Shown one piece after another: positions 9,389 through 17,883 of a stretch of DNA of 64,000 nt. The position numbers and the translations under genes were made by a program. This DNA comes from Paenibacillus oleatilyticus (GTDB taxonomy: Bacteria > Bacillota > Bacilli > Paenibacillales > NBRC-103111). The stretch spans positions 84,808 through 148,807 of the forward strand of contig NZ_JAHNZO010000019.1 of the NCBI RefSeq assembly GCF_018998565.1. The letters run 5' to 3'. Under the pieces are notes generated by a model. It ran no database searches. It worked only from the letters and a program-made list of their open reading frames with translations, and was not told the origin of the DNA. Each line of letters starts with the position of its first letter. Position 1 is the stretch's first letter.

Positions 9389-10039
9389 CTATAAATCTCT
9401 TTCTTGTTCGTCGCTCTTCACCGCCAAATCCATTCCGTAGAACGTACCACTGGCAGGAGTGCGGGCATCAGCAATTATTTTTGTGAACGCTACGTTGATC
9501 GTCTTTTTCTGCCTGGGAGGCATGGTCAACGTTTGATCCCCAAGGATGTCAAGCGATTCCAGGAACGAGCCGACGAGATACCGCTGATTGCGGATGGAGG
9601 CGGTGAACTGGATATCTTGACCGCTATGGTTAACGAAGGTGAGCGAACAAGTACCGGTCACCTGGTCGTCTTCTTTTTTGAAGTTGCACTTGCTTTCATC
9701 CTTGACGTATTCCAAGGCGTAGATTCCTTTAGCCCATACGCTTTGATAAGCTGCGACTAGTTGAGAGGGCAGCCAGAAGGGCAAAATTAAAGCGAGCAGG
9801 GCGATCTTTCGTGCGTGACGCTGCAGCGAGGTTCGGAGCGTGAATACACCGGCGAACAGCATCATCATCGAGGTGATACCGACGTAGTTCAAGCCGCTGG
9901 CGCCCCGCGACCATACGGGCAGTCCGATCCAAAGAAAAATCCGTTCGCCGAGCGCTGTGGTATCCGGGTAAGTCCAATTCAAAATAATGGTGCTCGTGAT
10001 GAGCATCAAAGCGATGGCAAGCCGTCGGCGCCTGTTCAT
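9389..10039 (-). CDS. Membrane-anchored protein of unknown function
   Basis: I do not recognise this 216-residue protein. It has three hydrophobic stretches in the N-terminal half (residues about 7-25, 55-70 and 80-100). A soluble C-terminal half of about 110 residues follows, with beta-sandwich character (CSLTFVNHSGQDIQFTASI), probably extracytoplasmic. ATG 10039 is chosen over the longer frame because GGAGGG sits at normal distance. It is a single gene, convergent with queF. Two cysteines flank a short loop in the outer domain (CNFKKEDDQVTGTC) and could form a disulfide; that is inference. Confidence 0.65.
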   Translation of the reverse strand: MNRRRRLAIALMLITSTIILNWTYPDTTALGERIFLWIGLPVWSRGASGLNYVGITSMMMLFAGVFTLRTSLQRHARKIALLALILPFWLPSQLVAAYQSVWAKGIYALEYVKDESKCNFKKEDDQVTGTCSLTFVNHSGQDIQFTASIRNQRYLVGSFLESLDILGDQTLTMPPRQKKTINVAFTKIIADARTPASGTFYGMDLAVKSDEQERDL

Positions 10040-10148
10040 TTGCGTTCCCTCCTTCGCTCGGGAATACAATCGTTCCGAACGCTTGTGATATTTAATTAAA
10101 CGAAAAATCTACGGAAAATGTTTCTTCTCATAAACCATTTACGGTAAC

Positions 10149-10182
10149 AAAAAAAGGACCCCTCAAAAACGGAGGAGTCCCG
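10149..10182 (-). terminator. Terminator of the FecE-type ATPase gene
   Basis: GGACCCCTC and GAGGAGTCC pair with one mismatch. On the minus strand the stem is followed by seven T. Confidence 0.8.
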
Positions 10183-10215
10183 AAAATCTTATATGCAGCA
10201 AACGGGGTTCCCGTT

Positions 10216-11070
10216 CTACTGGGCAGCCGCAACAAGCTCCCGCTTGGCGACAGGGGAGGCAGCAGCGACCTGAACCGGCCGGCTGTGGCCCGCCAGCTCG
10301 TACGGAATGCACAGCGGAACTCCGGTGCGGGGGTCCGGCACAATGTCCGCTTCGATGCCGAAGACATTTTGCAGCATCTCCGGTGTCATCACTTCCGCCG
10401 GACTGCCTACCGCCGCTACCGTTCCGCGTTTGATCGCCACCATATGGTGCGCATAGCGGGTCGCATGATTCAAATCGTGAACGACCATCACGATGGTGCG
10501 CCGCTCTTCGAGGTTCAGCTTTTCCAGCAGCTTGAGCACTTCAAGCTGGTGGGCCATATCAAGGAACGTTGTCGGCTCGTCAAGGAACAGAATGTCGGTT
10601 CCTTGCGCAAGCGCCATAGCAATCCACGCGCGCTGACGCTGCCCGCCGGACAATTGGTCGACGGGACGGTCGTAAAATTCCTCCATCCCGGTCATGGCAA
10701 TCGACCAGCGGACGATCTCGCGATCTTCCTTGGTCAGAGAGCCGAATCCTTTCTGATGGGGGAAGCGGCCGTAGGTGACGAGTTCGGAGACGGTCAATCC
10801 GTCCGGGGCCGTCGGGTTTTGCGGCAAAATGGCGAGCTGCTTGGCCACTTCCTTGGTCGATTGCTGATGGATCGATTTGCCGTCCAGGAAGACGCTGCCT
10901 TGCTTCGGCTTCATCATGCGGGCCATCGCTTTCAGGATCGTCGATTTACCGGACCCGTTCGCGCCGACGAGTGCCGTAATTTTTCCAGAAGGGATGCTAA
11001 TATTTAAATTTTGCACAATGGACCGTTCCCCGTAGGCAATATCCAACCGTTCCGTATATAACCGTTCCAA
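10216..11070 (-). CDS. Iron-siderophore type ABC transporter ATPase (FecE/FhuC family)
   Basis: A 284-residue cytoplasmic ATPase. The Walker A motif GANGSGKST is at 36-44, the signature LSGGQRQR at 140-147 and Walker [10 protein letters not shown] at 160-168. The sequence is typical of the FecCD-associated subfamily that powers uptake of ferric hydroxamates, ferric dicitrate or cobalamin. TTG 11070 is chosen: AGGGAG lies 8 bases upstream and the protein then begins at the usual place (ERLYTERL). No permease or binding-protein gene is adjacent. Firmicutes often use one FhuC-like ATPase for several siderophore permeases, which would fit a stand-alone gene. A near-perfect Fur box lies in its promoter, supporting iron repression. 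The last 30 residues, rich in Ala and Val, extend past the usual domain end. Confidence 0.9.
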   Translation of the reverse strand: MERLYTERLDIAYGERSIVQNLNISIPSGKITALVGANGSGKSTILKAMARMMKPKQGSVFLDGKSIHQQSTKEVAKQLAILPQNPTAPDGLTVSELVTYGRFPHQKGFGSLTKEDREIVRWSIAMTGMEEFYDRPVDQLSGGQRQRAWIAMALAQGTDILFLDEPTTFLDMAHQLEVLKLLEKLNLEERRTIVMVVHDLNHATRYAHHMVAIKRGTVAAVGSPAEVMTPEMLQNVFGIEADIVPDPRTGVPLCIPYELAGHSRPVQVAAASPVAKRELVAAAQ

Positions 11071-11158
11071 CCCAACCACTCCCTTAAAATTTAGCTGAAC
11101 TCCGAGGCAGGAGATCTTATTCAACAAGTGCCGATTAGAGCACAATGACAAGAACGAT

Positions 11159-11177
11159 GATAATGAGAATCTTTATC
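11159..11177 (-). promoter_or_regulatory. Fur box
   Basis: GATAATGAGAATCTTTATC matches the 19-base Fur consensus GATAATGATAATCATTATC at 17 positions. It lies just downstream of the predicted -10, where Fur would block initiation. Confidence 0.85.
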
Positions 11178-11183
11178 AATTGA

Positions 11184-11213
11184 ATTGTATAACAGAACGG
11201 GCTGGTATTTCAA
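11184..11213 (-). promoter_or_regulatory. Promoter of the FecE-type ATPase gene
   Basis: On the minus strand TTGAAA (11213-11208) is followed by TATACA (16-base spacing) or TACAAT (18-base spacing), directly upstream of the Fur box. Confidence 0.6.
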
Positions 11214-11395
11214 CCCTTTTTGGGAATTTTCCTTGTCCGTTTTCCAACAAGTTGTGAATCCCGGATCGAAAGCGGGCAGCGCGAAACGCTAAAAGTGCGC
11301 AACCGGGTTTCTGGGCGTATAATGAATGGAAAAACAAGTGGCCTCCTCCGGCTTTATGAACGCGTCCGAACGAGGAGGGGAATGGAGGATTCGAA

Positions 11396-12406
11396 ATGTT
11401 AAAGCTGGGCGTATTGGATCAATCGCCGATCATTCCGGGAGAAACGGCGGCAGACGCAATGGCGCGCACGTTAGAGCTGGCCAAGACGGTTGAACGGCTC
11501 GGTTATACGCGATACTGGGTGTCCGAGCATCACGACACGCCAGGTCTCGCCGGTTCTTCTCCGGAGATTTTGATCGCAGCCATTGCCGCGCATACGTCAC
11601 GGATTCGGGTCGGCTCGGCCGGCGTGCTGCTGCCTCATTACAGCCCGTATAAAGTCGCGGAAAATTTCCGGGTGCTCGAAGCCCTGTATCCGGGACGGAT
11701 CGATCTTGGCATCGGAAGGGCGCCCGGCGGCATGCCGATTGCTTCGGAGGCGCTGCGGTACGGCCGGCCGAAGGAGCGAGAAGAGCAGTTCGCCATGATG
11801 CTCCGCGATCTCGGAGGCTTTCTATCCGACTGGATGGAGCCGGGACACCGCTTCGAAGGCGTGAGGGCGACGCCGCTCGTCGATACGGCGCCGGAGCTTT
11901 GGCTGCTCGGCTCCAGCGGCTTCAGCGCAGACCGGGCCTCGGAGCTGGGCGGGGCGTTCTCGTTCGCGCATTTCATTAACGGCGACGGCGGACATGAAGC
12001 GGTGCGGCGGTATTTTGCCAATTACCGGCCCGGCCCGCTCGGCGCGTCTCCTCAGGCGAACGTATGCGTGATCGTCATCTGCGCCGACACGGACGAGGAA
12101 GCGGAACGGCTGGCTTCTTCGACCGATTTGCGCCTCTTGCTGTTGGAACAAGGGCAGTTCCGTAGGCCCTTCCCAACGCCGGAGGAAGCGGCCGGTTACC
12201 CGTACACCGACTGGGACCGCATGCGTATTCAGGCGAACCGGAGACGGATGATCGTCGGCGGGCCGGAGAAGGTGAGGACGCAGATGCTTGAGTTCAGCAA
12301 GGACTACGGGGTAGAAGAATTGATCGTGCTGACCTATACGTACGACTTCCAAGCCCGGCTGCGTTCGTACGAACTGCTCGCAGATTTATTCGGACTCGGC
12401 CGGTAA
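11396..12406 (+). CDS. LLM-class flavin-dependent oxidoreductase (luciferase-like)
   Basis: The 336-residue protein has the full luciferase-like monooxygenase fold. The opening LGVLDQSPI, the segment RYWVSEHHDTPGLAGSSPE and the motif DLGIGRAPGG are characteristic of the subgroup annotated as MsnO8-type LLM oxidoreductases. It should use reduced flavin and oxygen in the cytoplasm; the substrate cannot be read from sequence. GGAGG precedes ATG 11396. It is monocistronic, convergent with the deacetylase gene, and shares a hairpin with it at 12411-12456. No flavin reductase gene is adjacent. Confidence 0.9.
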   Translation: MLKLGVLDQSPIIPGETAADAMARTLELAKTVERLGYTRYWVSEHHDTPGLAGSSPEILIAAIAAHTSRIRVGSAGVLLPHYSPYKVAENFRVLEALYPGRIDLGIGRAPGGMPIASEALRYGRPKEREEQFAMMLRDLGGFLSDWMEPGHRFEGVRATPLVDTAPELWLLGSSGFSADRASELGGAFSFAHFINGDGGHEAVRRYFANYRPGPLGASPQANVCVIVICADTDEEAERLASSTDLRLLLLEQGQFRRPFPTPEEAAGYPYTDWDRMRIQANRRRMIVGGPEKVRTQMLEFSKDYGVEELIVLTYTYDFQARLRSYELLADLFGLGR

Positions 12407-12410
12407 CATG

Positions 12411-12456
12411 AAAACGGGACTCCGTTCGGACCTGACAGGTCTTCAAGGAGTCCCGT
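12411..12456 (-). terminator. Hairpin terminator between convergent genes
   Basis: ACGGGACTCC (12414-12423) pairs with GGAGTCCCGT (12447-12456). The T tract is on the minus strand, so it mainly serves the polysaccharide deacetylase gene. Confidence 0.75.
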
Positions 12457-12480
12457 ATCGCGTTACAGCGAGCTTTCCGT

Positions 12481-13344
12481 TCAGGGAAAAGGCTTGACGC
12501 TTTCGACGCGCAGCATGATCTGCTTGTCCAGCAGCTCCGGCCGGATCGCAGGATTGCCCGCGTTGATGCGCGGAATTTCCAGCTTCGGATTGGCGCGGGT
12601 CGCCATCTCGTTCACAATGGTGAAGGCGTAACGAAAGCCCGCTTGCGTAAGAAGGTCTTGTGCCGTTTTGGAATGGATGCCGAACGGGTAAGCGTAGCTG
12701 TCTGCCGCATGATCGCTGCCGTACAGCTCGTTTAGCCGCTGCGCGCAGGCTTTGGTGTCCGCCGCCACCCGGGCGACGGCCTGCTCGGGCGTTTCCGGCG
12801 CGCCGTCTTCCCGCGTAAGCGGTCCGGTAATCGCAGCCGTCTTCCCTTCCTTGAAATGCAGATTGTTCGAGTGGCATTGAAAATCGTACCGTCCAGGCCG
12901 CTCGCTCAGCATTTGCCGGATCTGGTCGCGGGACAGCGCTGGAATCGACGGGGCCAGCGGGTCGTCCAAATCCTTCGTCACGACGAAATTAACGGCCGGC
13001 ACGTCAAGCTCTTTCAGGATCGGATACGCGTAATCGTAGAAGCTCTTGTAGCCGTCGTCAAAGGTCACGAGCACCGCTTTATCCGGCACGGAACCGCCAT
13101 CGTAAAATTGCTTGAATTCGTCGAGTGAAATGAAATGATAGCCTTTTGACTTTAAATAATTGAGCTGATCGCGAAACAAAGCGGTGGAGACGGTGCTCGA
13201 GCTTTGGTCCGTATCGTGGACATGATGGTACATCAGGACGGCCACTTGGTCGCGGTAGCGCAGCGCGTCTTTATACGACCAGGCGTCAAGCGTGCCGATC
13301 AAGATCGCGGCAAGCAGCAGAGCAGCCAAAACTTTTTTGATCAT
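12481..13344 (-). CDS. Membrane-anchored polysaccharide deacetylase (NodB domain)
   Basis: The 287-residue protein has one N-terminal membrane anchor (residues 4-20) and an external NodB homology domain. MYHHV (38-42) opens the domain, TFDDGY (94-99) holds the metal/base Asp pair and CHSNNLHF carries the two metal-binding histidines. AYPFG is the later motif. The layout is that of IcaB/PgaB-like and other extracellular N-acetylglucosamine deacetylases. It would de-N-acetylate a cell-wall or exopolysaccharide amino sugar using a divalent metal. The start at 13344 is set by GAGGGAGA 7 bases upstream and by the signal anchor; the longer frame adds an unsupported 29 residues. No polysaccharide synthase gene is near. 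Confidence 0.9.
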   Translation of the reverse strand: MIKKVLAALLLAAILIGTLDAWSYKDALRYRDQVAVLMYHHVHDTDQSSSTVSTALFRDQLNYLKSKGYHFISLDEFKQFYDGGSVPDKAVLVTFDDGYKSFYDYAYPILKELDVPAVNFVVTKDLDDPLAPSIPALSRDQIRQMLSERPGRYDFQCHSNNLHFKEGKTAAITGPLTREDGAPETPEQAVARVAADTKACAQRLNELYGSDHAADSYAYPFGIHSKTAQDLLTQAGFRYAFTIVNEMATRANPKLEIPRINAGNPAIRPELLDKQIMLRVESVKPFP

Positions 13345-13485
13345 AGCAGGGTCTCCCTCGGGTAAAGCTGAAGCAGCTTCCGGATAAAAACGTCTATAGT
13401 CAGTTATATCGGTTCCGGGAACGAATTTCAAGTTTAGTTACATCGCCCCGGCACAACCGGGCCAAGAGAAGGGGAAGTCGTCATC

Positions 13486-14286
13486 ATGAAGCTGGGGAAG
13501 CGTATCGGACAAGGATATACCGCAGAAGTATTTGCATGGGGGAGCGATAAAATCATTAAAGTGTTCCGCCCCCACGCCGGAGACTTGATGGAATACGAAT
13601 GGCGGATCAGCCGCCAAGTGGCCGGGTTCGGACTGCCGGTGCCCGCGGTTTACGGAATCGAGGAAGCCGAGGGAAAACGGGGAATTGTCTACGAACGGGT
13701 GGCGGGTCCGACTTTGACGCGGGTGATCGCGGCGAAGCCTTGGCGCATCGCTCAAGCTGCGGGGCAGCTCGCTGTGCTGCACGCGGAAATGCACCGCCGC
13801 GAGGCCCCGGGGCTTCCGAAGCAGAAGGAGATGCTCGAACGCCGCATCCGCGAAACGTCCTTGCTATCCGAGGAGACCAAGGCCCGGGTAATCGAGCGGT
13901 TGAACCGGCTGCCCGAAGAGGTCAGGCTGTGTCACGGGGACCTGCATCCCGAAAATATGATGATGACCGCTCAAGGTCCGGTCATTATCGACTGGATGAC
14001 CGGCATGAGCGGCCATCCGGATGGCGATGCGGCCCGAACGCGGTTCATTTTGGACTATGCGTCGCTTCCGCCGGGGATGCCGAAGCCGGTAAAGCTGTTG
14101 TTTACCGCGCTGCGCCGGCACTTGTGCAGGACGTACTTGAAAGAATACATACGGCTTACCGGCAGCACGATGGAGTCGATCGAGGCGTGGCTGCTGCCGC
14201 TTGCGGCCGCCCGGCTTGTGGAGAGCATAACGGAGGAGGAGCGGGGCAAGCTCCTGGAGTTGATGAACCGGCAGCTGAACGGGTAA
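13486..14286 (+). CDS. APH/choline-kinase-fold phosphotransferase
   Basis: A 266-residue protein of the aminoglycoside phosphotransferase family. The catalytic loop HGDLHPEN is at 150-157 and the metal-binding IDW at 168-170. The glycine-rich opening LGKRIGQGYTAEVF resembles a kinase nucleotide loop. These proteins phosphorylate small molecules, but the substrate here is unknown; resistance should not be assumed. AAGGGGAAG precedes ATG 13486. It is divergent from the deacetylase gene and ends at a bidirectional terminator shared with the RidA operon. Confidence 0.88.
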   Translation: MKLGKRIGQGYTAEVFAWGSDKIIKVFRPHAGDLMEYEWRISRQVAGFGLPVPAVYGIEEAEGKRGIVYERVAGPTLTRVIAAKPWRIAQAAGQLAVLHAEMHRREAPGLPKQKEMLERRIRETSLLSEETKARVIERLNRLPEEVRLCHGDLHPENMMMTAQGPVIIDWMTGMSGHPDGDAARTRFILDYASLPPGMPKPVKLLFTALRRHLCRTYLKEYIRLTGSTMESIEAWLLPLAAARLVESITEEERGKLLELMNRQLNG

Positions 14287-14298
14287 GGCGCAGCCATA

Positions 14299-14348
14299 TA
14301 AAAAGCACCTCCAGCACTCGGGGATTCACCGGTGCCGGAGGTGCTTCT
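14299..14348. terminator. Bidirectional terminator between kinase and RidA genes
   Basis: AAGCACCTCC (14303-14312) pairs perfectly with GGAGGTGCTT (14337-14346). The minus strand has the better T tract. Confidence 0.8.
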
Positions 14349-14382
14349 AAGTTTAAGCCGACCGTCTACGTCTTCGCTTCGC

Positions 14383-14847
14383 TTAGTCGCGGATTTCCAC
14401 AATCAGCTCGATTTCGACCGGCGTGTGGAACGGAAGGTCGCTCGTACCGATCGCGGAGCGGGCGTGCTTGCCGTTTTCGCCGAAGACATCGACGAGCAGG
14501 TTGGATGCGCCGTTCATAACATACGGCTGATCGCCGAAGCCCGGTGTGCTGTTGACGAAGCCGAGTAGCTTGACGATTTTGACCACACGGTCGAGGTCGC
14601 CCAGGTAGCCTTTCAGCACGGCCAGGCAGTTGATGATCGTTTGGCGGGCCGCTTCTTGGCCTTGCTCGATTGTCACGTCCTTGCCCAGCTTGCCTTCGTA
14701 CATCAATTCGCCGTTAATGCGGCAATCTTGACCGGACAAGTAGAGCAGATTGCCCGTCCGGTTGCACGGAATGTACGTAAAGCGCGGCTCCGGGGACGGG
14801 GGCAAAGTAATGCCGAGTTCTTGTAAACGTTGTTCGATTTGGGACAT
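14383..14847 (-). CDS. RidA family (YjgF/YER057c/UK114) protein
   Basis: The 154-residue protein belongs to the RidA-like group with an N-terminal extension (RLQELGITLPPSPEPRFTYIPC). RidA enzymes hydrolyse reactive enamines and imines such as 2-aminoacrylate, which PLP enzymes release from serine and threonine. The canonical RidA arginine region is not obvious, so activity is less certain. It is the last gene of a three-gene minus-strand operon behind a D-aminoacylase and a DSD1-like lyase. Cleaning up imines made by that lyase is the natural reading of the context. GGAGG precedes ATG 14847. Confidence 0.88.
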   Translation of the reverse strand: MSQIEQRLQELGITLPPSPEPRFTYIPCNRTGNLLYLSGQDCRINGELMYEGKLGKDVTIEQGQEAARQTIINCLAVLKGYLGDLDRVVKIVKLLGFVNSTPGFGDQPYVMNGASNLLVDVFGENGKHARSAIGTSDLPFHTPVEIELIVEIRD

Positions 14848-14877
14848 AGATAGGATACCTCCGATAGTTTCGTTAAA

Positions 14878-16482
14878 TTAATGGGCGCAGCACGACGCTG
14901 CACGAATAAGTCCGCCTTCGCGGGCATGCGTATGTTGGTCGCCGATGAGCGTTGTTTTTCCCGCCACAATGACGTGCGAGATGCCGTTCGGATACTGTCT
15001 CGGCTCTTCGAACGTGGCTAGATCCTGGATCGTATCCGGATTGAAGACGGTCAGATCGGCGGCATAGCCGGGAACGATCAGTCCTCGCTTGCCCAGCTTG
15101 AAGCGCTGCGCCGGGAACGACGTCAGCTTGCGGACCGCCTCCTCCAGCGACAGCACGCGCTGGTCGCGCACGTACTTGGCGAAGACGCGAGGGAACGTGC
15201 CGTACAGCCGGGGATGCGGCTTGCCGGTTTCGCAGGTCAGGCTGTCGGAAGCGATCAGCGACTTTTCGTAGCGGACCACCTGCGAGACGTCTTCGTCCGA
15301 CATATGGAAATACACGATCGAGATGCGTCCTTCCTCTTCCAGCAGCAGGTCCATCATGCAATCCGCCGGATGCTGGCCGCGCTCCTCGCTGATTTCCGCG
15401 ATATGCTTGCCCTCCAGATGACGGCTCTTCTCCGTATGCACCGCCGAGATGACGACGCTCTGCCAGCCGGTGGAGCAGACGAGGTTGTCCCAATAGTCCT
15501 GCTCGCGGCCAAGCTCCTCGCGGATGCGTGCGCGGAGCGAAGGATCGCGGAACGCTTCCAGCGTGCCTTCGATGCCGCCTTCGAGCACCCATGGCGGAAG
15601 GACGGTCGTCAGCGTCGTAGAGCCCGCGTGGTAGGGGTACACGTCGCAGGTCACGTCCATGCCGCGGGCCCGGGCGTCCTCGATCAGCTCCAGCGCCTCC
15701 AGCACCTTGCCCCAGTTCCGCTTGCCGGCAGCCTTCAAGTGGCTGATATGCAGCGGCACGCCGGCTTTCTCCGCAATCCAGATCACTTCCTTGACGGAAG
15801 GAATCAGATTGTTGCCTTCGCCGCGGATGTGTGTGGAGAACAGCCCGTCGTACTTCGGCAGGATGGAGCACAGCTCCGCGATTTCTTCCTTGGCCGTATA
15901 GCTGCCGGGGGCGTACAGCAGGCCAATGGACAGCCCGATGGCGCCGGCCCGCAGCCCTTCCTCCAGCATCAGCTTCATGCGCTCCAGCTCGTGCGGCGCT
16001 GCCGGACGGTTCGCAAAGCCCATGACGGCGATGCGCAGCGCGCCGTGCGCGACGTAGGTGGCGACGTTCTCCGACGGGCCGGATCGGGCCAGGTGTTCCA
16101 TGTACTGTTCGACGGTTTCCCACGGCCAAGCCCAGTCCGTCTTGCCCAGCACCGGCTGGACATAGCTCTGCAGCAGCTCGGCGCGCTCTTTCACGAAGGG
16201 AGCGGGCGCGAGTCCGCAGTTGCCGACGACTTCCGTCGTCACGCCCTGCCTGATTTTGATCTCGCTGTGCGGATGATCGAAAATCATCAGGTCGGAGTGG
16301 CAATGGCCGTCGATAAAACCGGGAGCGATGACTTGGCGGTGCGCGTCAATGACGCTTCTCGCTTCCTGCTCCACCCGGCCGACGGCGGCGATCCGCCCGT
16401 CTTTCACCCCGACGTCGCCGAAAAACCAAGGGTTTCCAGTGCCGTCCGCAATACGTCCGTTACGAATGATAAGATCCAGCAT
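14878..16482 (-). CDS. N-acyl-D-amino-acid deacylase (D-aminoacylase family amidohydrolase)
   Basis: This 534-residue amidohydrolase has the expected length. GFIDGHCHSD carries the metal-binding His60 and His62. NCG at 88-90 supplies the Cys ligand typical of D-aminoacylases. Later THIRGEG and HISHLK motifs carry the remaining histidines. The C-terminal KLGKRGLIVPGYAADLTVF is the standard end of the family. It would release free D-amino acids from N-acyl-D-amino acids in the cytoplasm. GGAGG lies upstream of ATG 16482. It starts 18 bases after the DSD1-like gene, with RidA 30 bases downstream, forming a D-amino-acid catabolic unit. Confidence 0.92.
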   Translation of the reverse strand: MLDLIIRNGRIADGTGNPWFFGDVGVKDGRIAAVGRVEQEARSVIDAHRQVIAPGFIDGHCHSDLMIFDHPHSEIKIRQGVTTEVVGNCGLAPAPFVKERAELLQSYVQPVLGKTDWAWPWETVEQYMEHLARSGPSENVATYVAHGALRIAVMGFANRPAAPHELERMKLMLEEGLRAGAIGLSIGLLYAPGSYTAKEEIAELCSILPKYDGLFSTHIRGEGNNLIPSVKEVIWIAEKAGVPLHISHLKAAGKRNWGKVLEALELIEDARARGMDVTCDVYPYHAGSTTLTTVLPPWVLEGGIEGTLEAFRDPSLRARIREELGREQDYWDNLVCSTGWQSVVISAVHTEKSRHLEGKHIAEISEERGQHPADCMMDLLLEEEGRISIVYFHMSDEDVSQVVRYEKSLIASDSLTCETGKPHPRLYGTFPRVFAKYVRDQRVLSLEEAVRKLTSFPAQRFKLGKRGLIVPGYAADLTVFNPDTIQDLATFEEPRQYPNGISHVIVAGKTTLIGDQHTHAREGGLIRAASCCAH

Positions 16483-16500
16483 GATTACGAGCCTCCCCGC

Positions 16501-17607
16501 TTACTGCAGCTTGCCGCGTGCCAGAACGGCCCGCTCCTCATAGTTGTCGCCGCTCTTGAAATACACTTTGTCATGCAGATTGACCGTGCTGCAAATATGA
16601 TTCGGGATGATGTGCAGCACATCGCCGGCTTTCAGGCCGGAAGCTTGGGCCGCCGGACCGAGCCGCAGCATGCCATGCTCCTCTGACATCCGCTCCAGCA
16701 CTGCGTCCTCCAGCTCGAGGATGTGCCCGAAGCCTTGCAGCTGCATCGGGTCCGTATTCGGCTGCACGTCGGTGGCGAACGTCTTGCTTCCTCCGTCTAC
16801 CACGGCCAGGTCGTCAGCCGGCCGGCTGACGACGGTTACGCGGACGCTGCCGGCGCAATCGCCGAGCGAGCAGACGCCGAGGCGAGCCTGCATCCGGTCC
16901 TGGAACACGTACGTGCCCGGCCGGATTTCGGTCACGCCTTTGGCCACCGCGGCCTGAAGGCCTGTCGGCGTGGAGCCGACGCTGACGTCCGCAATCGGCA
17001 CGCCCTGCGCGCGAATGCGGTCCGCGAGCTCGGCCATCAGCCGGCCTTCCTCAGCGCCGGCCGCTTGCAGATCGAGCGTCGGCTTGCCGCCGAGCAGCGC
17101 GCCGCGGAACGTATAGATGCCCGTCAGGCGCAGGCCTTCCATCGCGTGGATGGCGGATGCCAGCGCTTCCGCTTGGTCGTACGGCACGCCTGTCCGACGC
17201 AGACCGGTATCGATCTCCAGGCGGACCTGCAGCTCGCGTCCGGCCTCAAGGGCGGCTTGGGAGAGCAGCTTGGCCCCGTCCAGACTGTCGACGCCGACGA
17301 TCAGCTCGATTTGCCCGCTGAGCCGTACCGCGCGTGCGATTTTGGCCGGGGTGACGAGTGGGTATGCGATAAAAATGTTCTTGATGCCGTGCTCCGCCAT
17401 CACTTCCGCTTCGGACACTTTCGCGACGGTGATGCCTACCGCGCCGGCGTCCAGTTGTTTCCGCGCGATCCATGGCATTTTGTGCGTTTTGGCATGGGGC
17501 CGCAGCGCGATGCCGAGCCTTTTGGCCGAGTCGGCCATGGAACGGATGTTGCGCTCCATGATGTCCGTGTCGATGATTACGCTGGGGGTGTCCAGTCGGT
17601 CGTTCAT
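16501..17607 (-). CDS. PLP-dependent D-threonine aldolase / D-serine dehydratase-like (DSD1 family)
   Basis: A 368-residue fold-type III PLP enzyme. An alanine-racemase-like barrel carries RPHAKTHK, whose first lysine region is the PLP site. The C-terminal PNHICSTVNLHD supplies the His and Cys metal ligands found in DSD1 and D-threonine aldolase. Family members cleave D-beta-hydroxy-amino acids or dehydrate D-serine; the two activities cannot be separated by eye. The ATG at 17607 (NDRLDTPSVIID) is preferred to the upstream frame. It is the first gene of the operon with D-aminoacylase and RidA, so products of the deacylase may feed it. Confidence 0.88.
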   Translation of the reverse strand: MNDRLDTPSVIIDTDIMERNIRSMADSAKRLGIALRPHAKTHKMPWIARKQLDAGAVGITVAKVSEAEVMAEHGIKNIFIAYPLVTPAKIARAVRLSGQIELIVGVDSLDGAKLLSQAALEAGRELQVRLEIDTGLRRTGVPYDQAEALASAIHAMEGLRLTGIYTFRGALLGGKPTLDLQAAGAEEGRLMAELADRIRAQGVPIADVSVGSTPTGLQAAVAKGVTEIRPGTYVFQDRMQARLGVCSLGDCAGSVRVTVVSRPADDLAVVDGGSKTFATDVQPNTDPMQLQGFGHILELEDAVLERMSEEHGMLRLGPAAQASGLKAGDVLHIIPNHICSTVNLHDKVYFKSGDNYEERAVLARGKLQ

Positions 17608-17883
17608 CGTCTCACTCACTCCCATAATATTTTGAATATTCTGATAGGCATAAGAGCACCGCCCTGATTCGAGCTGATTTCCCCTCTTCAGACCGGTCGT
17701 TTCCGGGGGCTGCATGGTCCCCGGGTCATTCTGAGAAAGATACTAACATAATCCAGCGTGAAATCAAACAAAAAGTTTTTTTGGTTGAAAAAAAGTATGT
17801 TAGCTTCCCCCTGAAAATGTGCTAGTATTAAGGCATCGCAACGCTTACAATTCTATTTCCAAGCTAAACGGGGGAACGACACA

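Noticed and set aside
13486..14286. Aminoglycoside resistance gene
   Set aside because: Only the general APH-fold motifs are present. Most such chromosomal proteins are not resistance enzymes.
15214..16686. 490-codon plus-strand frame antisense to the D-aminoacylase gene
   Set aside because: High GC leaves antisense frames open. The product shows no domain, whereas the minus strand encodes a full amidohydrolase.
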